Part shown: positions 7,387 to 15,177 of the stretch, piece after piece
How the letters are laid out: every line of letters starts with the position of its first letter
Position numbering within the stretch: position 1 is the first letter of the stretch
The notes under the pieces: model-generated
What the model saw: the letters and a program-made list of their open reading frames with translations, nothing else
The model's database searches: none
Told to the model about the DNA's origin: nothing
Program-made: the position numbers and the translations under genes
Assembly (NCBI GenBank): GCA_025964395.1
Contig: JAOPYY010000039.1
Location: 1 to 46,010, forward strand
Length of the DNA: 46,010 nucleotides
Origin: Actinomycetes bacterium
GTDB lineage: Bacteria; Actinomycetota; Thermoleophilia; Gaiellales; Gaiellaceae
Direction of reading: 5' to 3'

Positions 7387-7920
7387 TTAGGGGCCTGTCG
7401 TCGCCGCGAGCGTCACCGTGGAGGTGTACGTGCCGGCGAAGGCGTTGCCTGGGATCGAGACGCCGACCGTGGGGGTCACGTCGATCTTGCCGAGGCCCGA
7501 GTTGACTGCCGCACTGAAGAACTTGGCCGCCGTTCCGGTGACCGTCAGTGGATAGGTAATGCCCGACGAGCTGGCCGCGGTGCAGGTGCTGCCGGCCTTG
7601 CAGGCGGAGGTGACCGAGGACACCAGACCGGGCGCCAGGGTATGGCCAACGCCATCCGAGAAGGTGGTCGCCGAGATCTCGAGGTTCCAGCCGGCTCCGC
7701 CGCCGCGGGCGTCCACGACGCCGAGGACCGGCGCGTAGTTGACGGTCTGGTCGCTGCCGTCGAGCGTGTCGGTGAGCGCCGGGTTCGACGGGAGGTTGAG
7801 CGAGATACCGGCCGTGCCCGAGATCGTCGCCGTCGGCGTCAGCGTGCCGGCGAGTGCGGCAACGCCGGTCGTCAGGGCCGCAGCCGTGAGCGCCGTGAGA
7901 ATGAGAAGCCTGTGCCGCAT
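7387..7920 (-). CDS. Small secreted WxL-like surface protein (177 aa)
   Basis: A signal peptide (1-24, ending VAALA) is followed by a chain nearly collinear with the paralogue at 8012-8542: LTDTLDGSDQ, GVVDARGGGAGWNLEI (Trp78, Leu80), a TTFSDGVGHTLAPG block, a CX5C pair (Cys107, Cys113), AAKFF and TYTSTVTLAATTGP at the end. The motif residues sit at identical positions in both proteins, which points to a recent tandem duplication. ATG 7920 opens the signal peptide; the upstream extension to 8022 is intergenic. The 91-base gap upstream holds the 15-mer shared with the other regulatory region, so it may be co-regulated with 4223-4639. A hairpin terminator follows directly. The role as a wall-bound protein is inferred from the DUF916 neighbour. 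Confidence 0.82.
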   Translation of the reverse strand: MRHRLLILTALTAAALTTGVAALAGTLTPTATISGTAGISLNLPSNPALTDTLDGSDQTVNYAPVLGVVDARGGGAGWNLEISATTFSDGVGHTLAPGLVSSVTSACKAGSTCTAASSSGITYPLTVTGTAAKFFSAAVNSGLGKIDVTPTVGVSIPGNAFAGTYTSTVTLAATTGP

Positions 7921-7946
7921 TAGGGGGATGGTCCTTCCGCAGATCG

Positions 7947-7961
7947 GGGAGTGTGCATCAC
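7947..7961 (-). promoter_or_regulatory. 15-base motif shared between two WxL-like upstream regions
   Basis: GGGAGTGTGCATCAC occurs here, 27-41 bases upstream of ATG 7920, and again exactly at 4744-4758 upstream of ATG 4639. It contains the near-dyad GTGTGCATCAC(AC). An exact 15-mer in two intergenic regions of the same gene family suggests a common regulator, though leftover duplication homology is possible. Confidence 0.45.
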
Positions 7962-8011
7962 ACGGATCGGGCAGGGCCGCCCAATCCGGGATCCCTCGTT
8001 CGAGTCGTCTA

Positions 8012-8542
8012 CTAAGGACCACTGACGGCGCCGAGGGTGACCGTCGAGGTGTAGATGCCGGCGTAGGCGTTGCCCGGGATCGCGACGTCCACGGAGGGGG
8101 TGACGTTCACCATGCCCATGCCGGAGTTGCCGCTCGCGTTGAAGAATTTCGCCGCAGTGCCGCTGAGGGTGATCGGGTAGGTGATCGAGTTGGTGGCGTC
8201 CGTGCAGGCGCTGCCGCCCACGCAGGTGGAGTTGACGATGGCGACGGTGCCTGGGGCGAGCGTGTGGCTCGCACCGTCGGAGAAGGTGGTTGCGGAGACG
8301 GTCAGGTTCCAGCCGGCGCCCGTGCCGCGGGCGTCCACGATCCCGAGCAGGGCCGACCACGAGACGACGTGGTCGGTGCCGTCGAGCGTGTCCGTCATCG
8401 AGGGGCTCGACGGGAGGCTCATGGACATCCCAGCCGCCCCCGAGATCGTCGCTGTGGTGCTGAGCGTCCCGGCGAGCGCTGCGGTGGCCGCCGCAAGGGT
8501 CACCGCTGCGCTGCCGAGGAGGATGGAGAGCCGCTGCCGCAT
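8012..8542 (-). CDS. Small secreted WxL-like surface protein (176 aa)
   Basis: First WxL-like gene of the array. It has a signal peptide (1-24), then [27 protein letters not shown] (Trp78, Leu80), the CX5C pair (Cys107, Cys113), [14 protein letters not shown] and the ending [13 protein letters not shown]. The mature chain is low in charge and rich in Thr, Ser, Gly and Val, as expected for a beta-sandwich wall protein. The start ATG 8542 begins the signal peptide. GATAGT (8549-8554, minus strand) ends 6 bases upstream, so the mRNA may be leaderless. It is divergent from the UDP-glucuronate decarboxylase gene at 8650, with a 107-base shared region that includes an operator-like dyad. WxL family membership is by motif and by the DUF916 partner, not by sequence search. 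Confidence 0.82.
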   Translation of the reverse strand: MRQRLSILLGSAAVTLAAATAALAGTLSTTATISGAAGMSMSLPSSPSMTDTLDGTDHVVSWSALLGIVDARGTGAGWNLTVSATTFSDGASHTLAPGTVAIVNSTCVGGSACTDATNSITYPITLSGTAAKFFNASGNSGMGMVNVTPSVDVAIPGNAYAGIYTSTVTLGAVSGP

Positions 8543-8597
8543 GTCCCCACTATCGGACCGTGCCGTGGGAAGACGAGTGGCCGAGCAGTATGAAAAA

Positions 8598-8616
8598 GGT
8601 TCGTAAGGAACGAACC
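8598..8616. promoter_or_regulatory. Operator-like dyad in the WxL / uxs divergent region
   Basis: GGTTCGT-AAGGA-ACGAACC is a perfect 7-bp inverted repeat with a 5-base centre. It lies 34 bases before ATG 8650, overlapping the expected -35 region of that gene, and 56 bases upstream of the divergent ATG 8542. Its position fits a regulator binding site for one or both genes. No candidate regulator is encoded in the window. Confidence 0.45.
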
Positions 8617-8635
8617 GTCAATCCGGCTTCCCAAG

Positions 8636-8641
8636 TACGCT
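8636..8641 (+). promoter_or_regulatory. -10 element of a leaderless promoter for the UXS-like gene
   Basis: TACGCT ends 8 bases before ATG 8650, which places the expected transcription start at or next to the start codon. The same TACGCT-TCCGC context precedes the divergent gene start at 28660. No convincing -35 hexamer is visible. Confidence 0.5.
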
Positions 8642-8649
8642 TCCGCGGC

Positions 8650-9591
8650 ATGACGACCTCTGTTGTCACCGGCGGCGCCGGCTTCCTCGGGTCGAACCTC
8701 TGCGATTACCTGCTTGACAAGGGCCACCGGGTGATCTGCGTGGACAATCTGGAGACGGGCTCGCTCGAGAACATCGCTCACGCTCGGGGCGACAACTTCT
8801 CCTTCGTGTCCCATGACGTCATCGAGCCGATTCACATCGACGAGGACGTCGACTTCGTGTTTCACCTCGCAGCGCTCGCCAGCCCGGTCGACTATCTGCG
8901 CGCGCCGCTTGCGTCGCTGAAGGTCGGCTCCTACGGCACGCACAATGCGCTCGGGCTCGCGAAGTGGAAGCGGGCACGGTTCCTGATCTCGTCGACGAGT
9001 GAGGTCTACGGCGATCCCGAGGTGCACCCGCAGCCGGAGACGTACTGGGGGAACGTGAACCCGATCGGCCCGCGCGGTGTGTACGACGAGGCGAAGCGCT
9101 ACGCCGAGGCGCTGACGATGACCTACCACGCGCAGCAGGGCGTCGACACGTGCATCGCGCGCATCTTCAACACGTACGGGCCGCGCATGCGCAAGAACGA
9201 CGGCCGCGCGTCGGTGCAGTTCCTGAACCAGGCGCTCGAGAACAAGCCGCTGACGGTGTACGGCGACGGGTCACAGACGCGTTCGCTCTGTTACGTCGAC
9301 GATCTCATTCGCGGGCTCTACCTGCTCGCGACGAACGGTGAGCACCTGCCGGTGAATATCGGGAACCCGGATCACGAGGTGACGATGCTCGAACTCGCGC
9401 AGACGGTGATCCGCGTCACCGGCTCGTCGAGCGAGATCGTGTTCGAGGCGCTGCCCACCGACGATCCGCAGGTGCGCCGTCCCGACATCACCCGCGCCCG
9501 CCAGATCCTCGGCTGGTCGCCGGAGATCGACCTCGAGGAAGGGCTACGGCGCTGGCTGACTGCGCTCGGACGGGAGCCGGTAGCAATCTGA
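8650..9591 (+). CDS. uxs: UDP-glucuronate decarboxylase-like SDR enzyme (313 aa)
   Basis: Extended short-chain dehydrogenase with an N-terminal Rossmann motif [11 protein letters not shown] (residues 7-17), an [10 protein letters not shown] segment, the catalytic Y145-x3-K149 (YDEAK) within the UXS-typical [14 protein letters not shown], and [16 protein letters not shown] followed by [16 protein letters not shown]. These are the signatures of UDP-glucuronate decarboxylase, which converts UDP-glucuronate to UDP-xylose with bound NAD. Its length is right for the bacterial soluble enzyme. ATG 8650 is preferred over 8560 because the Rossmann strand starts there and TACGCT lies 8 bases upstream. 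The stop overlaps the next start by one base (TGATG), so the secreted glycosidase at 9591 is translationally coupled. It would supply pentose for the glycosyltransferases here. A related UDP-sugar 4,6-dehydratase is a less likely alternative. Confidence 0.88.
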   Translation: MTTSVVTGGAGFLGSNLCDYLLDKGHRVICVDNLETGSLENIAHARGDNFSFVSHDVIEPIHIDEDVDFVFHLAALASPVDYLRAPLASLKVGSYGTHNALGLAKWKRARFLISSTSEVYGDPEVHPQPETYWGNVNPIGPRGVYDEAKRYAEALTMTYHAQQGVDTCIARIFNTYGPRMRKNDGRASVQFLNQALENKPLTVYGDGSQTRSLCYVDDLIRGLYLLATNGEHLPVNIGNPDHEVTMLELAQTVIRVTGSSSEIVFEALPTDDPQVRRPDITRARQILGWSPEIDLEEGLRRWLTALGREPVAI

Positions 9592-10745
9592 TGGTGAGGG
9601 TGGGGGCTCTGATCGCCGTGCTCGCAACGGCCTTCGTTGCTGCGAGTGCGCAGCGGGCGGACGCATCGCGCTACATGCGCGTCGGCATCTACGACGAGGC
9701 GCAGACGCTCTACGGCCCCGTCGACACGACCTTTTCGATCTTCAAGCAGCTGCACGTGCAGGAGGTGCGGCTCAACCTCTACTGGGGCGGCCGCTACGGG
9801 GTTGCGAAGACGCGTCCCGCGGCTGCGACGAACCCGGCCGATCCCGCGTACGACTGGACCCTCTACGACCGCACGGTCTTCCTGGCGGCGGCGAGCGGCG
9901 TGCACGTTCTCTTCTCGGTGTTCGGCACGCCGACCTGGGCGAACGGCGGCCGCGGGCCGAACTCGGCGCCGACGCAAGCCACCGACCTGCGGAACTTTGC
10001 CAACGCGGCTGCGCGGCGCTACAGCGGTGTGTACCGCGGCCCCGATGGGCGGACGATTCCGGCGGTGAAGGACTGGCTCGCCTGGAACGAACCGAACAAC
10101 CCGATCTTCCTCGCGCCGCAGTTCAAGAAGACAGCAAAGGGTTGGACGATGCAGGGTGCGGTCGACTACGCGAAGATCTGCAACTCGATCTACGACGGCG
10201 TACACGCAACGCTCGCGCCTGCGGAACGCGTCGCCTGTGGCGCCACCTCACCGCGTGGGAATAACAATCCGAACAGCAGCCGTCCGTCCGTTTCGCCGCT
10301 CGCGTTTCTCCGCGCCTGCAAGACGGCGGGGCTGAAGACCTTTGACGCGTGGGCGCACCACCCGTACTACGGCGGTCCGAGCGAGGGGCCGGCCACCAAG
10401 CCGCCTGTGACGGCAAAAGGGACTCCGGCGACTGCGGTGACGCTCGGCAACATCGGCGACCTGATCAAGGAAGTGACGCGCCTCTACGGCAACAAGCGGA
10501 TCTGGATCACCGAGTACGGCTACCAGACGAATCCCCCGGACCAGATCGTCGGGGTCTCGTGGGCGAAGCAGGCCACGTACCTGACGCAAGCCTTCGCGAT
10601 CGCGCGCAAGAACCCACGCATCGACATGATGCTCTGGTTCCTGCTGAAGGACGAGCCGACGCTCGCGGGCTGGCAATCCGGCCTGATCACGTTCAGCGGC
10701 GTCAAGAAGCCTGCGTTCCTCGCATTCCAGCGCCTCCCGCACTAG
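9591..10745 (+). CDS. Secreted clan GH-A glycoside hydrolase-like protein (384 aa)
   Basis: An N-terminal signal peptide (about 1-25) is followed by a complete TIM-barrel hydrolase pattern. LAWNEPNNP carries the Asn-Glu acid/base pair (Glu167) after strand 4, and IWITEYGYQT places the nucleophile (Glu308) after strand 7. Conserved AWAHHPYYGG lies between them, as in GH39/GH5-like enzymes. A retaining glycosidase exported to the cell surface is the best reading; the substrate is unknown, though processing of the locus polysaccharide is an attractive guess. ATG 9591 overlaps the upstream stop by one base. A second secreted barrel protein is at 2823-3929, but the two are not obviously close paralogues. 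Confidence 0.82.
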   Translation: MVRVGALIAVLATAFVAASAQRADASRYMRVGIYDEAQTLYGPVDTTFSIFKQLHVQEVRLNLYWGGRYGVAKTRPAAATNPADPAYDWTLYDRTVFLAAASGVHVLFSVFGTPTWANGGRGPNSAPTQATDLRNFANAAARRYSGVYRGPDGRTIPAVKDWLAWNEPNNPIFLAPQFKKTAKGWTMQGAVDYAKICNSIYDGVHATLAPAERVACGATSPRGNNNPNSSRPSVSPLAFLRACKTAGLKTFDAWAHHPYYGGPSEGPATKPPVTAKGTPATAVTLGNIGDLIKEVTRLYGNKRIWITEYGYQTNPPDQIVGVSWAKQATYLTQAFAIARKNPRIDMMLWFLLKDEPTLAGWQSGLITFSGVKKPAFLAFQRLPH

Positions 10746-10758
10746 GGAGCCGAGGAAG

Positions 10759-10764
10759 TACCCT
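10759..10764 (+). promoter_or_regulatory. -10 element of a leaderless promoter for the methyltransferase
   Basis: TACCCT ends 8 bases before ATG 10773 in the 27-base gap after the glycosidase gene. The same hexamer and spacing are seen before the starts at 44377 (minus) and 45946. Confidence 0.45.
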
Positions 10765-10772
10765 GGTCGCGA

Positions 10773-11480
10773 ATGGCCGATGAGCTCGCGAGGTGGCCGG
10801 GGGCGGAGCGGCGCGACCCACCGCGCACATCACCGACGTGGGTCGTGCGGCACGCGCTCGCCGAGTGGCTGCGCGCGCAGGCGGCCGAGCTCGAGACCCG
10901 AGCACCGGTGCGTGTGCTGGACGTCGGTTGCGGACCGAAGCCCTACTACCCGTTCTTCGCCCACGTGTCGTCCGAGTACATCGGGGTCGACGTCGTCGAG
11001 AATCCTGCCGCCGAGCTACGGGGGCCGGTGGAGGCGCTGCCGGTGGAGGACGCGAGCTTCGACGTCGTCCTCTGCACCCAGGTGCTCGAGCACTGCGACG
11101 ACCCGGCCCAGGCGGTTCGTGAATTGCGACGGGTCACGGCGCCCGGTGGGCGGGTGCTCGCCTCGACGCACGGTGTCCAGGTCTACCACCCGTCGCCCGT
11201 CGACTACTGGCGGTGGACGCACGAAGGCTTGCGGCGCGTCTTCGAGCAGAACGCGGAGTGGAGCTCGCTGACCGTCGATGCAGCTGCAGGCACCGCGTCG
11301 GCGCTCGCGATGCTGCTCGGCACCTACGTCGAGATCGCGCTGCGCCGCACACCGTTCTCGCGCCCACCGGTCTGGGTGCTCAACCGGCTCGGCGCCGCAC
11401 TCGACGCACGCAGCGCGACGCTGCGCGAGCCAGTGCCGGGATCGCTGATCCCGAACCTCCACGTGGTCGCCGTCGTCTGA
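10773..11480 (+). CDS. Class I SAM-dependent methyltransferase (235 aa)
   Basis: Motif I is VLDVGCGPKPYYPFF (from residue 48), the acidic ribose-binding position is in YIGVDVVENP, and motif IV/post-IV reads FDVVLCTQVLEHCDDP, followed by the RRVTAPGGRVLAST segment. This is a Methyltransf_11-type soluble enzyme common in polysaccharide loci, where it may methylate a sugar or act as an accessory protein. DYWRWTHEGLRRVFE after the core is typical of the subgroup. No acceptor can be predicted. The next gene starts with GTG immediately after its TGA stop, so the flippase is probably co-translated. Confidence 0.85.
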   Translation: MADELARWPGAERRDPPRTSPTWVVRHALAEWLRAQAAELETRAPVRVLDVGCGPKPYYPFFAHVSSEYIGVDVVENPAAELRGPVEALPVEDASFDVVLCTQVLEHCDDPAQAVRELRRVTAPGGRVLASTHGVQVYHPSPVDYWRWTHEGLRRVFEQNAEWSSLTVDAAAGTASALAMLLGTYVEIALRRTPFSRPPVWVLNRLGAALDARSATLREPVPGSLIPNLHVVAVV

Positions 11481-13007
11481 GTGCGGCTTCTTCGTCGCAA
11501 CGCGCTCGGTGTGTACGCGGTGTACGCGGCCGCGATCGTTTCTGGCCTGCTCGTCACACCGATCGTGATCCACTCGATCGGAAAGCAGGCATTCGGTGTC
11601 TGGTCGTTCATCGGCGCCGTGACGATCTACCTCTCGATCCTCGATTTCGGCGTCGGGCCGTCGATCATTCGTTTCGCGGCGGAGGCTCGAGGGCGGAAAG
11701 CGGACGACGATCTCAACGCGATCGCATCGACGGGGCTTGTCATGTACGCATTGATCGGACTGGTCACGCTGCCGATTGGCATCGCGCTTGCGTTCGCGGT
11801 GCCTGCCCTGATCGGTGCGCCGCACGGGCTCGTCTGGGACGCTCGGATCACGACGCTTCTCGTCGTCGCAGCGCTCGCTATCCGCTTCCCTCTCGGTCTC
11901 TTTAACAACCTGCTGGTCGCCCAGCAGCGCTGGGATCTGCAGAACCTCGCGAACTTCGTCGCGACCGTCCTCTATGCAGCTCTCATCGCGATCCTGATGC
12001 CACGTTGGGGCGGCCTGATACTACTCGGTGTCCTGACGTTCGGAACGACGGCGCTGCGGCTCGTGGTCCCGCTCTTCTGGTTGCGTCGTGAGCTACCCGG
12101 CCTGCGCTTGGCGCGCCGATATGTCTCGCGTGAGCGCTTCCGGGCGCTCGCGACGTTCAGTTCCTCCAACTTCCTCGTTCACATCGCCCAGAAGATCGTC
12201 TTTTCGACGGACGTGATCGTCGTCAGCGTCGTGCTGGGTGCGGCCGCCTCAGGCGTGTACTCCATTCCCGCCAAGCTGTTCGCGCTCGTGTTCGGAATCG
12301 GGACCGCCGTAACCTCGCTGATGTTCCCGGCGTTCGCGGAGTTGGAAGGTGCGGGCGACCGAGCGCGGCAGCGCAGACTGCTGCTGGCGGGGCTTCGGGC
12401 GGGCACCGCGCTGATGCTCGTGCTGGCTCTGCCGCTGTTGCTTATCCCAGATCTGCTGATCAGGGCGTGGATCGGAGCCGGTTACCGCGGCAGCTACTCG
12501 GTCCTCGCGATCCTCGCCGGCGTTCTCCTCGTGCACCAGCCGATCTACGTCTTGACGCAGTTCCTGATCGCGCGCGGGCGACAGCGGGTGATCGCGATTG
12601 TCTCGATTGCGATCACCGCCGTCAATCTCGTGCTCTCGTTCCTCCTGGCGTGGGCATGGGGGCTCTGGGGCGTGGCTCTGGCGACGCTCGTTACGGATCT
12701 CGCGATGCTCGCGTGGGTGGTGCCGAGGATCGCTGCGCCGGCCGCGGGAACGTCAAGCGCCGCGCTGTTCCGCGCGACGCTGCGGCCGGCCGTCCCCGCG
12801 CTCGCCGTCGCTGCGGTCGTGCTCGTCGGAGTCGCGCGCTGGTGGCATCCGCACACGCTGATCGCTCTTGCGCCGCTCGGCGCACTCTGGGTCGTGGTGG
12901 CGGCGGCCGCGATCTGGCGCGTCGGGCTGGCCGCTGACGAGCGTGCGCAGTTCGGGCGCGAGTTCTGGCGGCGGCCTTCGGCGGTCGTTGCCGTCGCCGA
13001 CGTCTAG
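11481..13007 (+). CDS. Wzx-type oligosaccharide flippase (508 aa)
   Basis: Polytopic membrane protein with about 12-14 helices and the layout of the MATE/MOP polysaccharide-transport superfamily. The start VRLLRRNALGVYAVYAAAIVSG and the early DFGVGPSIIRFAAE segment are characteristic. It probably flips polyprenyl-linked glycan units across the membrane. The GTG at 11481 directly abuts the upstream stop. Its TAG stop overlaps the stop of the convergent gene at 13004 within the palindrome CTAG, so the two genes end tail-to-tail with no spacer. A second flippase is at 28719-30197, which suggests that more than one glycan is made. Confidence 0.85.
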   Translation: MRLLRRNALGVYAVYAAAIVSGLLVTPIVIHSIGKQAFGVWSFIGAVTIYLSILDFGVGPSIIRFAAEARGRKADDDLNAIASTGLVMYALIGLVTLPIGIALAFAVPALIGAPHGLVWDARITTLLVVAALAIRFPLGLFNNLLVAQQRWDLQNLANFVATVLYAALIAILMPRWGGLILLGVLTFGTTALRLVVPLFWLRRELPGLRLARRYVSRERFRALATFSSSNFLVHIAQKIVFSTDVIVVSVVLGAAASGVYSIPAKLFALVFGIGTAVTSLMFPAFAELEGAGDRARQRRLLLAGLRAGTALMLVLALPLLLIPDLLIRAWIGAGYRGSYSVLAILAGVLLVHQPIYVLTQFLIARGRQRVIAIVSIAITAVNLVLSFLLAWAWGLWGVALATLVTDLAMLAWVVPRIAAPAAGTSSAALFRATLRPAVPALAVAAVVLVGVARWWHPHTLIALAPLGALWVVVAAAAIWRVGLAADERAQFGREFWRRPSAVVAVADV

Positions 13008-14086
13008 GCGGGCGGCAGGTACGTGTCGAGCACCTCGACCTCGAACCGCCGCGCGAGAACGTCCCAGTCCAGCTCTCGCCCCGCACGGAGTGCCGCTGCT
13101 GCGATCTCAGCGCGAGCGCCGGCATCGGTGAGCAGCCGGACCACTGCGTCGACGAACTCGCGGGCGTCCGGAACGAGGATCCCTGCTCCCGTCTCGCGGA
13201 GGTTCGACGTGACCTCGTAGTCGTACGAAACGGTCGGGACGCCCAGACCGATGAACTCCGACACTTTCGCTGCGCGGATCCCCTGGTCACGGGTGCGTGC
13301 ATAGGGCGCAACGTCGAACTGCGACGCGACTGCAAGGGCTCGTTCGCGGGGGAGGCGGCCGATCAGCTCGATGTCCCCGCGGCCCGCGAGCCGCGCCACG
13401 AGTCGCTCGCTCGGCCCGCCGACGAGCCACAAGCGCGCGCTGGGCACGCGCGAGTGGATCTCGTCCCAGAGCTCGAGGAGGTGGTCGACGTTGTAGAGCG
13501 GGTTGTCGGCGTCGCGGTCGCCGTCGGTGAGGAGGTGCGCGGCCATCCAGCCGAGAACGACCTCGCCTGGCTGCTTGCGCCCGGACGCCTCGCGGCGCAG
13601 CTCGTCGGTCGCTGCCTTGAGATTGACACCCTGCGGTATCACGACCCAGGGCTTGTCGACGCCGAGCGCTTCGTACTTCCGTGCAGCGTGCTCAGCCGTG
13701 ACGACATAGGCGCGGAGCGACTGTCGTTGCAGGAGCTGTACGCCACGCGGTGTGAAGAGCGGATCATCGGCGTCCATCACCGCAGCGCCAGGCCAAGCCG
13801 CCAGTTGTTCGAAGTCGAGCGTGAGGAGGTTGGGGTAACGGCGCCCCCCTGCGGCGAGGAGCGTGCGGTGCACGAGTGGCTTCCCAGCGATGAACGCGCG
13901 GAACCCCAGGCCTCGCGGGATGCGTGCGTCCGGCAGCCGAAGCAGGCAAGCGTCGAGCCGCTCGAGCCGCGGCAACAGCTCCGCATAGCGGGGGTTGTTG
14001 TGGCCATGGAACCAGATCGACATGAGCGCGACGCGATCCGGTGTCGGCTGACCTGCAACGAGCTGACGCAGCGAGATCTCTCTCAC
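13004..14086 (-). CDS. GT4-like glycosyltransferase (360 aa)
   Basis: GT-B-type transferase and last gene of a four-gene minus-strand operon. The C-terminal half has a Rossmann-type WLVGGPSERL and a late donor-site region, RTRDQGIRAAKVSEFIGLGVPTVSYD, in place of a textbook E-x7-E. VVIPQGVNLKAA marks the linker. GTG 14086 is chosen because it overlaps the upstream stop as GTGA; the long extension to 14371 is an out-of-frame reading of the upstream gene. It most likely transfers a sugar in the cytoplasm onto a lipid-linked intermediate. The donor is unknown. Confidence 0.8.
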   Translation of the reverse strand: MREISLRQLVAGQPTPDRVALMSIWFHGHNNPRYAELLPRLERLDACLLRLPDARIPRGLGFRAFIAGKPLVHRTLLAAGGRRYPNLLTLDFEQLAAWPGAAVMDADDPLFTPRGVQLLQRQSLRAYVVTAEHAARKYEALGVDKPWVVIPQGVNLKAATDELRREASGRKQPGEVVLGWMAAHLLTDGDRDADNPLYNVDHLLELWDEIHSRVPSARLWLVGGPSERLVARLAGRGDIELIGRLPRERALAVASQFDVAPYARTRDQGIRAAKVSEFIGLGVPTVSYDYEVTSNLRETGAGILVPDAREFVDAVVRLLTDAGARAEIAAAALRAGRELDWDVLARRFEVEVLDTYLPPA

Positions 14087-15177
14087 GGTCGGAGCGCCTC
14101 CTCGTACACGCGGATCGTTCCCTCGACCATGTGCCGCACGGAGAACTCGTCGTGTGCTCGACGAAGCCCCGATGCCCCGAGGATCTTGCGAAGCTCCCCG
14201 TCGTCGAGCAGGCGTGTCAGCGCGTCGGCTACGGCGGCAGCGTCGCCGGGCGGCGCAAGCAGTCCTGTTTTGCCGTCCGCAACGATCTCCGGGATCGCGC
14301 TCACCCGCGTCGCCACCACCGGCAGACCGGCCAGCATCGCCTCGAGCAGGACGATGCCGAAGCCCTCCCACTGCGACGTATGCGCGAACACGTCCGCGCG
14401 GACGAGCCAGTCGCGCGGCTCGACCCGGCCGGGCACGACGACGACGTCGTCGAGACTGAGCTTGCGCACGAGTGCCTTCGTCGATGTCTCCAATGCTCCC
14501 CAGCCGAGGATCGCGAGCCTGGCGTCCGGGTGCGTGCGGTGGACGCGCGCGAATGCCTCGAGCAGCGTGGCGTGATCCTTCTGTTCGATCAGCCGTCCGA
14601 TCGCCAGCACGAGCGGCACCTCTGCAGGGATGCCCGCTGCTTCGGGGGTCAGTTCTGACGGTGGCGTAGGAACGACGTCCAGCCCGTAGCGGACCGTGAC
14701 CAGCTTCTCGGCATCGAGCCCGGCACGGACGTGGAACGCGCGGACCGCGTCCGAGATTGCCACGATGCGGCGTACGCCGTGCATGAATGCGCGGTCGACG
14801 TAGCGAAATGGTCCCAGCAGGTAGCGGTCATCGTTATGGCGCGTCGAGACGAAGGGTGTTCGCAGGATGTGGGCTGCGAGCGAGCCGTAGACGTCCGAAT
14901 GAACCATGTGTGTATGGAGGATGTCAGGGGACTCGGCGCGGACAGCGCGAACAACATTTGCGGCGAGTCTCGGTGACACGTCGGAGCCTGAGCGAACGCG
15001 ACGCCATGGGACGTCGCGATCATCGAGCGCGCGGTGAAAGCGCTCGGCATCGTGTCCCGCGTCGAGGGAGAGGAATCGCGCGTCGACGCCGCGTTCACGC
15101 AAGGCCGGGAGCAAGGTGAGCAGGTGTTGCTCTGCGCCCCCGACACCTTGCACCTTGGTCACATGAAGTACCTTCAT
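14083..15177 (-). CDS. GT4 glycosyltransferase (364 aa)
   Basis: Classic GT-B/GT4 protein. The glycine-rich acceptor-side loop is VQGVGGAEQHL (residues 9-19), DILHTHMVHSDVYG follows in the N-terminal domain, VLAIGRLIEQKDHATLLEAF opens the C-terminal domain, and the donor-binding E-x7-E is in SQWEGFGIVLLEAMLAG. Retaining enzymes of this type build polysaccharide repeat units from nucleotide sugars at the cytoplasmic face. Both ends overlap neighbours by four bases (ATGA upstream, GTGA downstream), so it is translationally coupled in the 17611-to-13004 operon. Donor and linkage cannot be predicted. Confidence 0.9.
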   Translation of the reverse strand: MKVLHVTKVQGVGGAEQHLLTLLPALRERGVDARFLSLDAGHDAERFHRALDDRDVPWRRVRSGSDVSPRLAANVVRAVRAESPDILHTHMVHSDVYGSLAAHILRTPFVSTRHNDDRYLLGPFRYVDRAFMHGVRRIVAISDAVRAFHVRAGLDAEKLVTVRYGLDVVPTPPSELTPEAAGIPAEVPLVLAIGRLIEQKDHATLLEAFARVHRTHPDARLAILGWGALETSTKALVRKLSLDDVVVVPGRVEPRDWLVRADVFAHTSQWEGFGIVLLEAMLAGLPVVATRVSAIPEIVADGKTGLLAPPGDAAAVADALTRLLDDGELRKILGASGLRRAHDEFSVRHMVEGTIRVYEEALRP

